The notes under the pieces were generated by a model that was not told the DNA's origin, searched no databases, and saw only the letters and a program-made list of their open reading frames with translations. From an uncultured Clostridia bacterium (lineage in GTDB: Bacteria; Bacillota; Clostridia; Christensenellales; Borkfalkiaceae), in assembly GCA_934247225.1 (NCBI GenBank), contig CAKQJE010000006.1, forward strand, positions 1 through 64,000: a stretch of DNA of 64,000 bases, given 5' to 3'. This document shows positions 9,307 to 18,652 of this stretch, piece after piece (within the stretch, counting starts at the first letter, position 1; each line of letters begins with the position of its first letter). A program made the position numbers and the translations under genes.

Positions 9307-11322
9307 TTACAGTCCGTTGACGAAACTGCCTATCTGATTGCTGCCCGTTTCGCGAACGTTCGTGATACCCGTAACTTTTACGGCTTCGCGGAAACGATCT
9401 TTTATCAGAGTCGCCTCGCTCGCCGAAAGCATATCCTTGTAAAGAACGAGCGTCATATACGCGGGCGAAAGATACTCGGCGTCTATATGGCTCTTATAAA
9501 GGTCATAAGCCGTCGGGTCGGACAAGCGGTAAGTTTCGAGCGCGGCGTAAGCTTCGTCGTATTTCGCAAGCCACTGTTTAAGCGTGAAATACGGCCAGAA
9601 ACTCGGATTTTCGAGGTCGGTTACGTTGCTTAAAAGCGAAACGCCGTTGTATTTCGTCTTCACTATCCCCGCCTGCAAGCGCATCGCCGCGTAAATTTCT
9701 TTCATTACGGGCGCGGCTTCGCCGAACATAGCGTTTATATATTTTTCGGTGTAATAAGCCGAATCTCTCGTTCCGTCCCATTCGAGTTTGGAGTCGAGAT
9801 AAGCTTTCAGGTTATGCCATGCCGTTGCCGTTCCTTTCTGCGTAACCTGAGATTGGTTATACATAAGTTTGACGTTGTTAGCCGCAAAGAACGTATACGC
9901 GTCCTCGCCGTAGAAGTTATAAGTGTCCACGGGGTACATATAATGGCTGAATTTCGTCGAGTAAGTCCAAAGCAGTATCTCGTCCGAAAGCTTACCCCAA
10001 TTTTTAAGGTTTTCTCTGCCCTCGGTGTTGGAGTCGGCATATATCGACGACTGATGATCGAACGTCGCGCTCGTTGCGAGGAAGACGCTCACGCCGTCGT
10101 TAAGATGCATTTCGGGAAAACTCGCGTCGGGCGCGGTTTCGGTGTAAAGATAAGCAAAGAACGTGAGCGTCATATCGTCTCTGCGATATTTCTCTTCCAT
10201 TTCCGCCATAGCCGCGTCTATTCTCTTTCTGAGATCGTTCATAAAAAGAATAAGCGTCGAGGAGTTCGTGCCGTATTTCGTTACGTTCGCGCTGCAAGCC
10301 GTGCAGGCGCAACCGTCGTAGTTATCCTGCTGAGTGAAATTGAGTATGCGAAGATAAGGATAATCCTCTTTGTTATAAAGCGTAAGAGTTGCCACGGCTT
10401 TATCCACGCAAGCTTTCATCATCGCTTCGTATTCGTCCTTGTTGCCGTGAGCCGTGTAACAAAGCTCGGTTCCGCCGTTGTTATACCAATCGGGATGATC
10501 GGCATAAAACTGACTTTTCGGCAGCCAATTGAGCGAATTGTGTACGCCGCGCGCCGAACTCGAAGGGTCTCCCACGACCTCGTAAATCGGGAACGTTATC
10601 GTTCCGTAAGTTCTCGGAACGCGGAAACGATACATCCATTCGTCCTTAACGAGCTGATAATAGCCGTTGGAACGGAATTCGAGATCGGGAATATCGGTCA
10701 CGTCGAACTTTTTGAGTTTAAGATTTTTTACGTTCCTGTTGATTTCGTAACAATCCTTGTAATACACGTCGAAATCGAAATATATTTCAAGGAAATCGTA
10801 AACCGCGTAAAGCGTGCCGTAATCCCCGCCGCCGACAAGATAGATATTCTTGCCTTCGGTGACTATTCTCACGCCGTCCTCGGTGAGTTTTTTATGGTCT
10901 ACCGTAATTCCCGAAGCCGCTAAAAGCGACGTTTCGCCGAGAGAAATGTATCCCTTGCCGTTATCGGTGAACTCGCTGTCCGCCATCGCGGGAAGGGTTA
11001 TGCCCGTAGCCTCGGCAAAGAATTGAACGAGTTCGTTTTTAGCCATATTCACCTGCGAACCGCGGGTTTCGGGAACGACGATAGTATAATCGCAGGTTCC
11101 GTTCGTCACGAAAGGAAGATCGGTGTCGGGCGAAGTGAAATCGTGCGTGCCGTCGTAAGTATCTTTAACCGTAACCTTCGCGTCGGGATCGAAAACCCCG
11201 CCGTCGTCCGCCCGATCGGAACCCGAACCGCTGTCCGTCTTTCCGCAAGCGGCGAAAAGCATACACATGCCCGCGAGCAACAATGCGATAAAAGTTTTGA
11301 AAATATTCTTTTTATTTCTCAT
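9307..11322 (-). CDS. DUF4838-containing lipoprotein, glycosidase-like
   Basis: The start is the ATG at 11322 (MRNKKNIFKTF), preceded by GAGGAG; a TTG seven codons upstream is less likely. The lipobox is FAAC, so the ~671-residue protein is anchored outside. An N-terminal alpha-glucuronidase-like alpha/beta domain (ETRGSQVNMAKNELVQFFAEATG, residues ~65-160) precedes a DUF4838 barrel domain. This has ILNFTQQDNYDGCACTAC and FFAYLYTETAP, features seen in the family in polysaccharide loci. DUF4838 proteins are thought to be distant glycoside hydrolases, but activity is unproven for most. It sits between the 1023-residue exoprotein and the two lipoproteins and is likely made with them for glycan capture or trimming outside the cell. 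Confidence 0.8.
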   Translation of the reverse strand: MRNKKNIFKTFIALLLAGMCMLFAACGKTDSGSGSDRADDGGVFDPDAKVTVKDTYDGTHDFTSPDTDLPFVTNGTCDYTIVVPETRGSQVNMAKNELVQFFAEATGITLPAMADSEFTDNGKGYISLGETSLLAASGITVDHKKLTEDGVRIVTEGKNIYLVGGGDYGTLYAVYDFLEIYFDFDVYYKDCYEINRNVKNLKLKKFDVTDIPDLEFRSNGYYQLVKDEWMYRFRVPRTYGTITFPIYEVVGDPSSSARGVHNSLNWLPKSQFYADHPDWYNNGGTELCYTAHGNKDEYEAMMKACVDKAVATLTLYNKEDYPYLRILNFTQQDNYDGCACTACSANVTKYGTNSSTLILFMNDLRKRIDAAMAEMEEKYRRDDMTLTFFAYLYTETAPDASFPEMHLNDGVSVFLATSATFDHQSSIYADSNTEGRENLKNWGKLSDEILLWTYSTKFSHYMYPVDTYNFYGEDAYTFFAANNVKLMYNQSQVTQKGTATAWHNLKAYLDSKLEWDGTRDSAYYTEKYINAMFGEAAPVMKEIYAAMRLQAGIVKTKYNGVSLLSNVTDLENPSFWPYFTLKQWLAKYDEAYAALETYRLSDPTAYDLYKSHIDAEYLSPAYMTLVLYKDMLSASEATLIKDRFREAVKVTGITNVRETGSNQIGSFVNGL

Positions 11323-11335
11323 TTTTCCGCTCCTC

Positions 11336-14300
11336 TCACGCAACCACTTTAAGCTTATACGAAGCGTAACCGTAGTTCCCGCTTCCGTCCACGCAGTATA
11401 CGTAAACGGTGTATTCGCCTTCTTCGGTAAGCGAAAATTCGCTTACGTTGTATTTTACTATAACGCCGTTCTTATCGTAAATAAAGGTATGAACGGTTAA
11501 GTTTTCGACGGTATCATAGTTGTCGCTTAACGTATATTTTTTGATTTTATACTTGTAAGCAAGCCTTATCGTCTGAACGGTTTCTTCGGTCGAACCGTCG
11601 TCGAAAACGACGGTCGGCGCAACCATATCGGCGACTTCTATACCGTAAGGCTGCTCGGTAATTTTTCCGCCGGCGTCTTTCACGGTGTAAGTTAAACGGT
11701 AAATGCCGTATTCCGAGAACAATATCTCGAACTTTTCGCCCGCATAAACGTCTTTAAGCTCTTTTCCGTCCGTACCGAGCGCATATCCGCCGCTCGGCTT
11801 CGTGACCGAAACGAGCGCGTCGCTTCTTACGATCGGGGAAAGCGCGTCGCTGTATACCGCGCCTTTTATGGTAAGGCGAGTGCCGATTTCCACACTTCCC
11901 GTAGCCCCGTCCGCATAAACCTGCGGAGCGAAATCGTCGGAGGAGTCCTTGCAGATAAGCTGATTCTGAATACGGATCACTCTCACTTCGGAATTTAACG
12001 AAGCGTCGCCGAAGATTATCTCCGCATAGGCGTATCGCGAGCCCGTTATTTCAATCGGATAGGAAAGCGTTTGAGACGAGGAGGCGTAAACAAAGCATTT
12101 CGCTTCGGAATTATAATAAATTCTGCGTTCTCCGCCGTCGTTCAGTTTATCGCTCAAAGCTCTTTCTTCCCCGCCGTTCACCGAAAGGTAAGCCGTGCCG
12201 TATCTCGACGAGAACGCGAATTCCGTTTTAATACGCTGGTCTTCGCGATCGGTTAAAACCACGCTGTAAGCCGAAGCTCCCGAACTTTCGGGAATTGCGT
12301 AAGTTATCGAGAACAATTCCGCGGCTAAGGGATTTATAAACAAAAGCGAGTTTTTGCCGCTGTTTTTCAGCGATTTGAACGAAATATGCGAATAATCCGC
12401 CGTAGCCGAAAAATCGCCCTTGAAATATTTCTTCATATCGAGCGAACCGTTGTAACCGACGTCGATTATTTCTATCTCTTCGCTTTCGTAAACGGCGTCT
12501 TTCGCTACGTATTTGAAACGTACCGCGTTGCTTCCCGTTATCGAAGCCTTGTCGAAACTCGTTTTTTCGTATGCTCCGCCGTCGAAACTTACGTAAAGCT
12601 CGCAATCGACCTCGGTCGGCTCCGCGCCTTTGAATTCGTAAGCTTTAACCTGCGGTAAGCTGTAAGAAAGTCCTTTTATATAATATCTGTCAAGCACGGG
12701 AAGGCTCGCAAAACCGCATTTATCGTTCGGAAGACTCTCCGCCGTGTAAGAATATTCATAAGTTTTAAGTTTATCGGTATATTCGTAAACTATCGTGTAT
12801 TCGCCGACCGAAAGCGGGGTGAACGTTCTCGTTTCGCTGTCGATAACCGTTTCGTTTTCGCCGTAAACCGCCTTGATTTTAACGCTTACGTCTCCGTTAA
12901 GGCTGGTCGCGCTATGCTCGGGCAAAGTAACGCTTACGCCCGCCGTCATCGAGGAAACCCGCCCGACGTTTATCGTCGCGACGTCGTCTTTCATAACGTA
13001 GACGTTTACCGTCTGTTTACCGACGTTTCCGAACGAGTCTTTCGCGCTGTACTCTATAACGTAAGTTCCCGATCTCGTGGGTATGAATTTGCCGTCTTTC
13101 ACAAGCACGGAGCTTTGAACGCTCGTGCCGTAATTATAATACACGTTAACCTTTACTCCGCCGATAAGATTCGGGTCGTAAGCGGAAGCCGAAAACAGTT
13201 CGAACGCCTCGCCGCGTTTTATATAAAGGTCTCCGTCCGCGCCGTTTCTGTCGATCGTTATCGTAGGCGCGATCGTATCCGTGTATCCGCCCGAAACGAG
13301 AGCTTCGCCGCGTCTGCCGCCGATCTGCTCGATCTCGAACGTGGTTTCGTTCATATAGCAATCGTTCGAAGTTACCGAAACGTAAACTTCGCCCGTCGTA
13401 AATCCGTTGAAAATCGCTCCGCCGATATCTTCGTTGTAAAGCTGATTGATAAGGAAGCTCTTTTCGCCGTCTCCCGCGGGAGCGGAAATGTAAACGTTAC
13501 CTTTTTCGTTGTCTATGCTCCATTTAACGTATCGTTTGCCCGCGAATTCCGTAACAGACTGACCGAAATCGCCGTTATAAACGCCGTAACGCTCGCCGTC
13601 GATATAAACGTCGGGTTTGCCGAACTTCGGAGGACAATCGTAATAAAGGCCGAACTCGCCCTGCGCGCTCGCGCGGGTACGGGCGTAAACGCCCTCGCCG
13701 TCTATTCTCGAAATGAAAATCACGCCCGTGACGTATCTTGACGGATCGTAGCAATCGGTGAGCTTGACTTCTATAAGTCCCGCCTCGTAGTCCTTCGCGA
13801 TAACGGAAGGATTGTTTCTCGCGTCTATATGCGTTTGTTTCGCATAAACCGCCGTGGAAAACATCGTTATTATATCGGTAACCGAATTTTTGCCGAGGTC
13901 AACGGGTTCGTTATAATTGAACGTGTCGCCCGCGGCGAGTTTAACGGTAAGACCGGTACTCTCTTTTCCCGATTCGTTCGTGGAAACCGCGCCGTAAGAA
14001 ACCGAAGAGTCGGCAGAACCGACTTCCCAATTCTTTTTAAGCACGTCGAATTTCTTTTCGGCGATATATTTCTTTCCGTTCTTTTCGTAGCCGAAACGAA
14101 TTTTATACGCGCCCGTTTCCGTAAGCGTTAATCCGCTTTTCGTCACGGCGTTTCCGTCGGGCAGTATAAGCGCGGCGAATTTTCCCTCGTAAGTTTCGCC
14201 GTCCGATATAATATCCGCCGCATTCGGCAATTCGATCTCGTCGCCGACGAAATAGTATTCGGCAACGGTCGTCTCGCCGACGGTCGCTTTTTCCGCATAA

Positions 14301-14407
14301 ACCGCTTCGGGCGCGGAAAACGCAAAAATCGCCGCGAAAACAAGGAATAACGCCGCCGCAACGCTAAGCGTCGCGCTCGCAATCGATTTTCTCCTCTTTT
14401 TAGCCAT
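11336..14407 (-). CDS. Large secreted Ig-like multidomain protein
   Basis: This 1023-residue protein has an N-terminal basic stretch (MAKKRRKS), a hydrophobic segment and a likely signal peptidase site after AVYA (~residue 38). The rest is beta-rich, with repeated Ig or Ca-binding-type strands: several modules end with YxIxYxAKDSFGNVGKQTVNVYV, YRLTYTVKDAGGKI and YTVYVYCVDGSGNYGYASYKL, as in bacterial Ig-like domains. A central segment (VYISAPAGDGEKSFLINQLY and DVGYNGSLDMKKYF) resembles a carbohydrate-binding beta-sandwich. There is no LPxTG, SLH or C-terminal membrane helix, so attachment is unclear. The stop sits 13 bases from the lipoprotein start at 11322. A structural or glycan-binding role is inferred from context only. 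Confidence 0.75.
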   Translation of the reverse strand: MAKKRRKSIASATLSVAAALFLVFAAIFAFSAPEAVYAEKATVGETTVAEYYFVGDEIELPNAADIISDGETYEGKFAALILPDGNAVTKSGLTLTETGAYKIRFGYEKNGKKYIAEKKFDVLKKNWEVGSADSSVSYGAVSTNESGKESTGLTVKLAAGDTFNYNEPVDLGKNSVTDIITMFSTAVYAKQTHIDARNNPSVIAKDYEAGLIEVKLTDCYDPSRYVTGVIFISRIDGEGVYARTRASAQGEFGLYYDCPPKFGKPDVYIDGERYGVYNGDFGQSVTEFAGKRYVKWSIDNEKGNVYISAPAGDGEKSFLINQLYNEDIGGAIFNGFTTGEVYVSVTSNDCYMNETTFEIEQIGGRRGEALVSGGYTDTIAPTITIDRNGADGDLYIKRGEAFELFSASAYDPNLIGGVKVNVYYNYGTSVQSSVLVKDGKFIPTRSGTYVIEYSAKDSFGNVGKQTVNVYVMKDDVATINVGRVSSMTAGVSVTLPEHSATSLNGDVSVKIKAVYGENETVIDSETRTFTPLSVGEYTIVYEYTDKLKTYEYSYTAESLPNDKCGFASLPVLDRYYIKGLSYSLPQVKAYEFKGAEPTEVDCELYVSFDGGAYEKTSFDKASITGSNAVRFKYVAKDAVYESEEIEIIDVGYNGSLDMKKYFKGDFSATADYSHISFKSLKNSGKNSLLFINPLAAELFSITYAIPESSGASAYSVVLTDREDQRIKTEFAFSSRYGTAYLSVNGGEERALSDKLNDGGERRIYYNSEAKCFVYASSSQTLSYPIEITGSRYAYAEIIFGDASLNSEVRVIRIQNQLICKDSSDDFAPQVYADGATGSVEIGTRLTIKGAVYSDALSPIVRSDALVSVTKPSGGYALGTDGKELKDVYAGEKFEILFSEYGIYRLTYTVKDAGGKITEQPYGIEVADMVAPTVVFDDGSTEETVQTIRLAYKYKIKKYTLSDNYDTVENLTVHTFIYDKNGVIVKYNVSEFSLTEEGEYTVYVYCVDGSGNYGYASYKLKVVA

Positions 14408-14429
14408 ATAATTTCTCCGTTAAGGTTAT

Positions 14430-14475
14430 TTTTGCTTGTTTTCAACAAGCAAAAGCGTGTACACGCTTCTTTTGC
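14430..14475 (-). terminator. Overlapping hairpins after the permease genes
   Basis: Two overlapping stem-loops lie between the MalG-like permease gene and the next gene. One pairs TTTTGCTTGTT with AACAAGCAAAA (14430-14454); the other is the palindrome AAGCGTGTACACGCTT (14451-14466) with extended GCAAAAG/CTTTTGC arms. Because they share bases they are mutually exclusive, so they could form an attenuator-like switch or simply a terminator. Confidence 0.5.
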
Positions 14476-14485
14476 ACCGTATTTT

Positions 14486-15469
14486 TTACCCCTTTATCCC
14501 GCCTAAGGTCATACTGCCCATAACTTTGTTGTGCAAAATCAGAAACAAAATCAAAGTGGGCATGGCGAGTATCATACACGCCGCAATCTTTCGGGGGTTA
14601 GTCGTCATATCGTTGGAAATTTTCTTGCCCGCTCCGAGCGCGTAAATGAAATACGCAAGCGTGGGATGCGTAGGCATATATAATTCTATGGACGAGAAGT
14701 CGTTCCAGAAGAATATAAATCTTATCAGAAACACCGAACCGATTATCTTCGCCGCAAGCGGAATGTAAATTCTGAACATAACGGTGAACTGCGAAGCTCC
14801 GTCTATTTCGGCTGCCTCGCTGTAAGTGTCGGGCATACCTTTAAAAAACTCGTAAAACACCAGGAAGTACATACCCATAAAACTGCAACGCTGAATGAAG
14901 TTTCCGTACCAGGTGTCGTACAATCCGAGGTTTCTTAAAAGCGTAAGTTCGGAGGGATACGCCCCTACTATCGGCAACGTCATTACGACTATGACCGTCA
15001 TATAAAGCACCTTACTGAACTTGAATTGGTATTTCGCGCACATATAAGCCATTATCGCGGGGATAATCGCCTGAACGAAACCGTTTCCGAACGCGTAAAT
15101 CACGGAATTTAACAGCATTTTGAAAAAGTTGTTTTCCGTGGTATGCGTAACTTCTCTGTTCCCCACGAAAAAGCTCGTGGACGCGGGAAAGTTGAAACGT
15201 TTAATGACAAGAACGTAATTTTCGAGCCTGAACAGCGTTTTGTAACTGCTGTCCGGGTCGTTTACTCTGTCGAACCACTCGGGATCGTTTATTTTCGGAA
15301 GCCCGAGTAAGTTTTTCGCAAGGTCGTTGTCCGATTTTAAGGAACTTAACAGTCCCCATAAAAGCATAAGTATTATCGACAAGGAATATGCGACAAGGAG
15401 CGCGCCCAATATAATCACCGCGATTTTTACCGCGACGTTACCGCTTTTTCTTTTATTTTCGATTTTCAT
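14486..15469 (-). CDS. ABC sugar transporter permease, MalG type
   Basis: This 327-residue inner-membrane protein has six predicted helices; the first is VAVKIAVIILGALLVAYSLSIILMLL in two stretches around residues 12-38. The EAA loop EAAEIDGASQFTVMFRIYIPL (about 217-237) is the contact site for the ATPase subunit of CUT1 importers. It is the second permease of the importer and pairs with the MalF-type permease 10 bases upstream. No ATPase gene is present in the locus. CUT1 systems in Firmicutes commonly share a genomic MsmX-type ATPase, and I infer the same here. Confidence 0.92.
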   Translation of the reverse strand: MKIENKRKSGNVAVKIAVIILGALLVAYSLSIILMLLWGLLSSLKSDNDLAKNLLGLPKINDPEWFDRVNDPDSSYKTLFRLENYVLVIKRFNFPASTSFFVGNREVTHTTENNFFKMLLNSVIYAFGNGFVQAIIPAIMAYMCAKYQFKFSKVLYMTVIVVMTLPIVGAYPSELTLLRNLGLYDTWYGNFIQRCSFMGMYFLVFYEFFKGMPDTYSEAAEIDGASQFTVMFRIYIPLAAKIIGSVFLIRFIFFWNDFSSIELYMPTHPTLAYFIYALGAGKKISNDMTTNPRKIAACMILAMPTLILFLILHNKVMGSMTLGGIKG

Positions 15470-15479
15470 CGCGCCCTCC

Positions 15480-16430
15480 TTATTCCGCCGACGGGCCGAA
15501 CTTACTCATAAGCTTTCTCGTTCCCAAAACTATCGGCAAAGTTATAATCGTCATAACTATTCCGAGAGCCGAAAGCTGAGAATACGTGAGCCATTTAAGT
15601 CCCGCTTCTTCGATAAGTATTTTTTTCGTACTCGCAACGTAAAGATAATATCCGAAGCTCGAAAGATCCGCCGCCCCGTCGCTGAAAAACGCGAAAAGGC
15701 TGAGCTGATGCGTGAAAAGCCCCGTGAGCGAGATAACCACGAACGTCGAAAACGTAGACCAGATCATAGGCAGCGTGACGTGGATAAACTCCTGCGCGAG
15801 ATTCGCGCCGTCGAGCTGCGCCGCTTCCACTATCGATTCGTCTATCGAACTCATAGAACCCGTAAACATCATAACGTTCACGCCGAAAGATATCCATACG
15901 TTGTAAAAAAGTATCGTTCCCATTCTCGTGCCGAACGACGGCGAGGACAATAAACCCCATTCCGTTTTGAAAACAGCCATATAAACGTCGTTTGCGATAT
16001 AGCGGAACAACATTACGAATATGATGCTCGATATAATCTGCGGCATAAAGAGCATCACCTTGAAAAGTTTGGATAAAAAGAACTTTTTATAGACGTAAAA
16101 CGAAAACAAAAGCGCGAGAGGTAAGCCTATAAACAACTCGCACGCTATCATTCTGAGCGAGTTGGCGATCATATTCCGACCGTCCGCAAGCGTTCTGAAC
16201 GCGACTTTGAAATTATCGAAATTCGCGAACACCTTTTTAAAGCCGACTTCTCCCGCGGCAGGCGGAACATACTTCTGAAACGCGAGTATTATGGAATTGA
16301 AGTTCACGTAAAGATAAAATACCGCGAACTGTAACACGGGCAGCGCGATAACGGCTATGTAAAACAAAAGCCGTTTGGTTTTTTTATTCATGATTTTGCG
16401 CTCTGCCGCGTTCTGTGTCTGTGAAATCAT
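15480..16430 (-). CDS. ABC sugar transporter permease, MalF type
   Basis: This is a ~316-residue CUT1 permease. The start at 16430 (MISQTQNAAERKIM) has AAGAGGCG in front of it; a later ATG at 16391 and an upstream one at 16478 are possible but have poorer sites. Helices are clear from LLFYIAVIALPVLQFAVFYLYV onward, written here in two pieces: LLFYIAVIALPVL and QFAVFYLYV. The EAA motif VEAAQLDGANLAQEFIHVTLP is present, in good agreement with the family. It forms the membrane pore with the next gene and receives sugar from the binding protein encoded upstream. A stable hairpin separates it from that gene. Confidence 0.92.
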   Translation of the reverse strand: MISQTQNAAERKIMNKKTKRLLFYIAVIALPVLQFAVFYLYVNFNSIILAFQKYVPPAAGEVGFKKVFANFDNFKVAFRTLADGRNMIANSLRMIACELFIGLPLALLFSFYVYKKFFLSKLFKVMLFMPQIISSIIFVMLFRYIANDVYMAVFKTEWGLLSSPSFGTRMGTILFYNVWISFGVNVMMFTGSMSSIDESIVEAAQLDGANLAQEFIHVTLPMIWSTFSTFVVISLTGLFTHQLSLFAFFSDGAADLSSFGYYLYVASTKKILIEEAGLKWLTYSQLSALGIVMTIITLPIVLGTRKLMSKFGPSAE

Positions 16431-16453
16431 TTTTCGCCTCTTAGTTATCAGGT

Positions 16454-16487
16454 CGCAGGTGATTGCGCTTTTGCGCAATCACCTGCG
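16454..16487 (-). terminator. Perfect 15-bp hairpin between binding-protein and permease genes
   Basis: CGCAGGTGATTGCGC pairs perfectly with GCGCAATCACCTGCG around a TTTT loop, starting 21 bases after the binding-protein gene. It lacks a U-run, so it probably blocks exonucleases and raises binding-protein mRNA relative to permease mRNA, as known for malE-malF type intergenic hairpins. Confidence 0.65.
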
Positions 16488-16507
16488 GATAGTCTTATCG
16501 AAATCAG

Positions 16508-18238
16508 TTAATTCGTACCTTGTTTTTTCGCTATGTTTTTCCAGACGTCGTCGGTTATAACGGTCGCCTCGAAAACGTTTTTCGAAGTCGCGCCGCCCTT
16601 TATCGCCTCGTAATAACTCTTATATTGAGTATTGTTCACCGTGGGGTTCATTATCTGCGAAGAGAAGTGAATTTTAAGGGTCTGCTGGTTGTTTTTGAAT
16701 ATCGGGTTTTCCGAACCGAAATAAAGGATATCGCTGTTTCTGCTAAGATCGTAAACCTTCTGCTGATATTCGGGAAGGCTGTTGTACTGCGCGTCGGTAA
16801 GCGAATAGGTCAAAGGTCTGGTAACGCCCGTAAGCGCGGTGAATTCTTTGAGTTCGGCGTCGCTGTAAAGAAATTTAAGGAAGGTTTTGCAAGCGTTCAC
16901 TATTTCCGTCTTGTCGCTGTATCTCGCGTTGATATAAGCGTACGCGATACCGTTATCGATAAGCGAAGGCGTTGCCGCCGTCTCCGAAGGAGTAACCGAA
17001 CCCGTAGCCGTTACGGGCAACGCCATAAAGCGTACGCCTCTCGTAGTCTTGCCGGTCATCGTCGTATAATCCTTAAAGTTGCCCTGATCCGTCGATTCGT
17101 TATACCAATAAGAACCGTCTACAAGGAATGCTCTTATCGAATTGTTTCTTACTCCGCCGTTGATGAAGTTCTTCTGCGCGCCGGTGTGCGAGACAGAAGA
17201 AGAAATGTCGGAGAAAAATCCTTCCTTGTGAAGAATTTCGATAAACGATGCGGCATAATATCTCGCCGCCGATTTAAGCGCAAGATTGCCGTTTTTGTCG
17301 GTTATCTCCGTTTTTGTCACGACGGGTTTTTTGATGTAATCGATACCTTTGAAAAGATTTTCTTCGGTATATCCCGTAACCACGTCGACGGAACCGCTGA
17401 AATCGTAAACGGCTTTAAGCTCTTTGCTGCCCGCCAGAGAAGCCCAGAGACCTTCGACAAGGTAGTTCGTGTAATAAAGGTTGGAACCCGTAACCGTGAA
17501 CGGTCCCGTACCCGTTTTGTTTTTAAGTTCGCCGCTTAAAATAAGCAATTCTTCGAGCGAAGAGGGCAAACCGTCGTCGTCCGTACCGAATTTTCCGTCG
17601 GGACCGCACGATTTTTTCGATTCCTCGCCCGTAAGGTATAAGCTTCCGTATTTGTTCTCGATAAGTTTGCCGCTGTCCGCGTCTTTCGCGATATACCAAC
17701 CGTTTTTATCGAAATTGTCCTTATCGTAAGAAAGACCGGGGAACCATTCGTAATGCGGCAAAGCATAATACCTGCCGTCCGCGCCTTTAAGACTTTCGCG
17801 GTTAGCCACGTAAATGCGATCTTCGATGGATTTTCCGTCGTCGCCTTTCGCGGTTACGAGGTCGTCGAGCTTGACGATGGCTCCGCTCTGAGCCAATTCG
17901 TATATATTGGAATAACGCTCGTCGAATATAATATGATAAGCCGAGGTGGAAAGCGTGCTGCTGTTAGGCTGTTCGGGGGTTATTTCAACGTAAACGCCCG
18001 TTTTCCCGCTTTCTAAATGTTCGTTTTTGTATTGTTCCCGGAAACGTTCCGCAGCTTTGTAAAGCCAATTGGAACCTATGCCGCCCGGAAAGTTCTGAAC
18101 CTTTATAACGGTCTTTGTTTCAAGGTCTCCCGGAACGTTACTCCCGGAATTGTTGCCCGAATTGCTGCCGGACTCGCCGCAAGCCGTCATGGCAAGAACG
18201 AGCATAGCGCAAAGAATGCCTGAAAGAATCTTTTTCAT
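16508..18238 (-). CDS. ABC sugar transporter substrate-binding lipoprotein
   Basis: The start is ATG 18238 (MKKILSGILCAMLVLAMTACGESG), because GGAGG sits seven bases before it; earlier in-frame ATGs would put that site inside the coding region. The lipobox is MTAC. The mature ~555-residue protein is a class-1 extracellular solute-binding protein of the long oligosaccharide kind (motifs YDKDNFDKNGWYIAKD and KTFLKFLYSDAELKEFTALTG near the C-terminus). It captures an oligosaccharide outside the cell and delivers it to the two permeases downstream. As first gene of the locus it follows a sigma-A promoter with an inverted repeat. Confidence 0.92.
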   Translation of the reverse strand: MKKILSGILCAMLVLAMTACGESGSNSGNNSGSNVPGDLETKTVIKVQNFPGGIGSNWLYKAAERFREQYKNEHLESGKTGVYVEITPEQPNSSTLSTSAYHIIFDERYSNIYELAQSGAIVKLDDLVTAKGDDGKSIEDRIYVANRESLKGADGRYYALPHYEWFPGLSYDKDNFDKNGWYIAKDADSGKLIENKYGSLYLTGEESKKSCGPDGKFGTDDDGLPSSLEELLILSGELKNKTGTGPFTVTGSNLYYTNYLVEGLWASLAGSKELKAVYDFSGSVDVVTGYTEENLFKGIDYIKKPVVTKTEITDKNGNLALKSAARYYAASFIEILHKEGFFSDISSSVSHTGAQKNFINGGVRNNSIRAFLVDGSYWYNESTDQGNFKDYTTMTGKTTRGVRFMALPVTATGSVTPSETAATPSLIDNGIAYAYINARYSDKTEIVNACKTFLKFLYSDAELKEFTALTGVTRPLTYSLTDAQYNSLPEYQQKVYDLSRNSDILYFGSENPIFKNNQQTLKIHFSSQIMNPTVNNTQYKSYYEAIKGGATSKNVFEATVITDDVWKNIAKKQGTN

Positions 18239-18317
18239 TTTTTCCTCCATAGATAAAAATTTCTTTTTTGAATGCAAAATCGCAATAACGGAGAATTTCA
18301 CCGCTATTGTACCAACA

Positions 18318-18345
18318 ATTATACACTAATAAAATGAAATGTAAA
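18318..18345 (-). promoter_or_regulatory. Sigma-A promoter of the first sugar locus
   Basis: On the minus strand a TTTACA -35 (18340-18345) and a TATAAT -10 (18318-18323) are separated by 16 bases. Transcription should begin about 70 bases before the binding-protein ATG. Confidence 0.75.
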
Positions 18346-18372
18346 TAAGCTATTTTAACCTGTTACATTTCA
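18335..18372 (-). promoter_or_regulatory. Inverted repeat overlapping the -35, putative operator
   Basis: TGAAATGTAA (18335-18344) and TTACATTTCA (18363-18372) form a perfect 10-bp inverted repeat with 18 bases between arms. The inner arm covers the -35 hexamer. The position suggests a repressor or activator site for the sugar locus. The regulator is not encoded next to it. Confidence 0.55.
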
Positions 18373-18541
18373 AAAACTAAACTTGATTCGCGTCCGCTCG
18401 GATAAAGCCGACTCTTTAAGCTTTTCTCTGAAAAAATCCCTTTTGCGGAAGCTTTTTTGATTATGTTAATGTTATATACTGTATATTTTTGACCCGAAAA
18501 CGGAAAATAACGCAAAAAGAAAACAAAAAAAGAGAACAAAA
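18373..18541. other. Intergenic, no gene seen
   Basis: AT-rich sequence between the sugar-locus promoter and the terminator of the Crp/Fnr operon. The open frame crossing it has no credible ribosome site or family resemblance. Confidence 0.5.
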
Positions 18542-18566
18542 AAAGCCCTCTCGAAGAGAAGGCTTT
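18542..18566 (-). terminator. Rho-independent terminator of the secB-mscL-Crp operon
   Basis: On the minus strand AAAGCC-TTCTC pairs with GAGAGGGCTTT across a short TCG-type loop and runs straight into seven T residues. It lies ~80 bases downstream of the Crp/Fnr gene. Confidence 0.8.
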
Positions 18567-18596
18567 CAGATTAAATTTTAATCGACCGGGGTTTGA

Positions 18597-18652
18597 TTTT
18601 ATCACCCGAGTTTAATCAATCGGGTTTAATCACCCGAGCTTTATCACCCGAG
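18597..18652. repeat. Four tandem 14-bp repeats over the Crp/Fnr stop codon
   Basis: TTTTATCACCCGAG, TTTAATCAATCGGG, TTTAATCACCCGAG and CTTTATCACCCGAG follow one another. Read on the minus strand the unit is CTCGGGTGATAAAG, and the first copy contains the Gly codon and TGA stop of the Crp/Fnr gene, so the array looks like slippage growth from the gene end. Confidence 0.7.
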
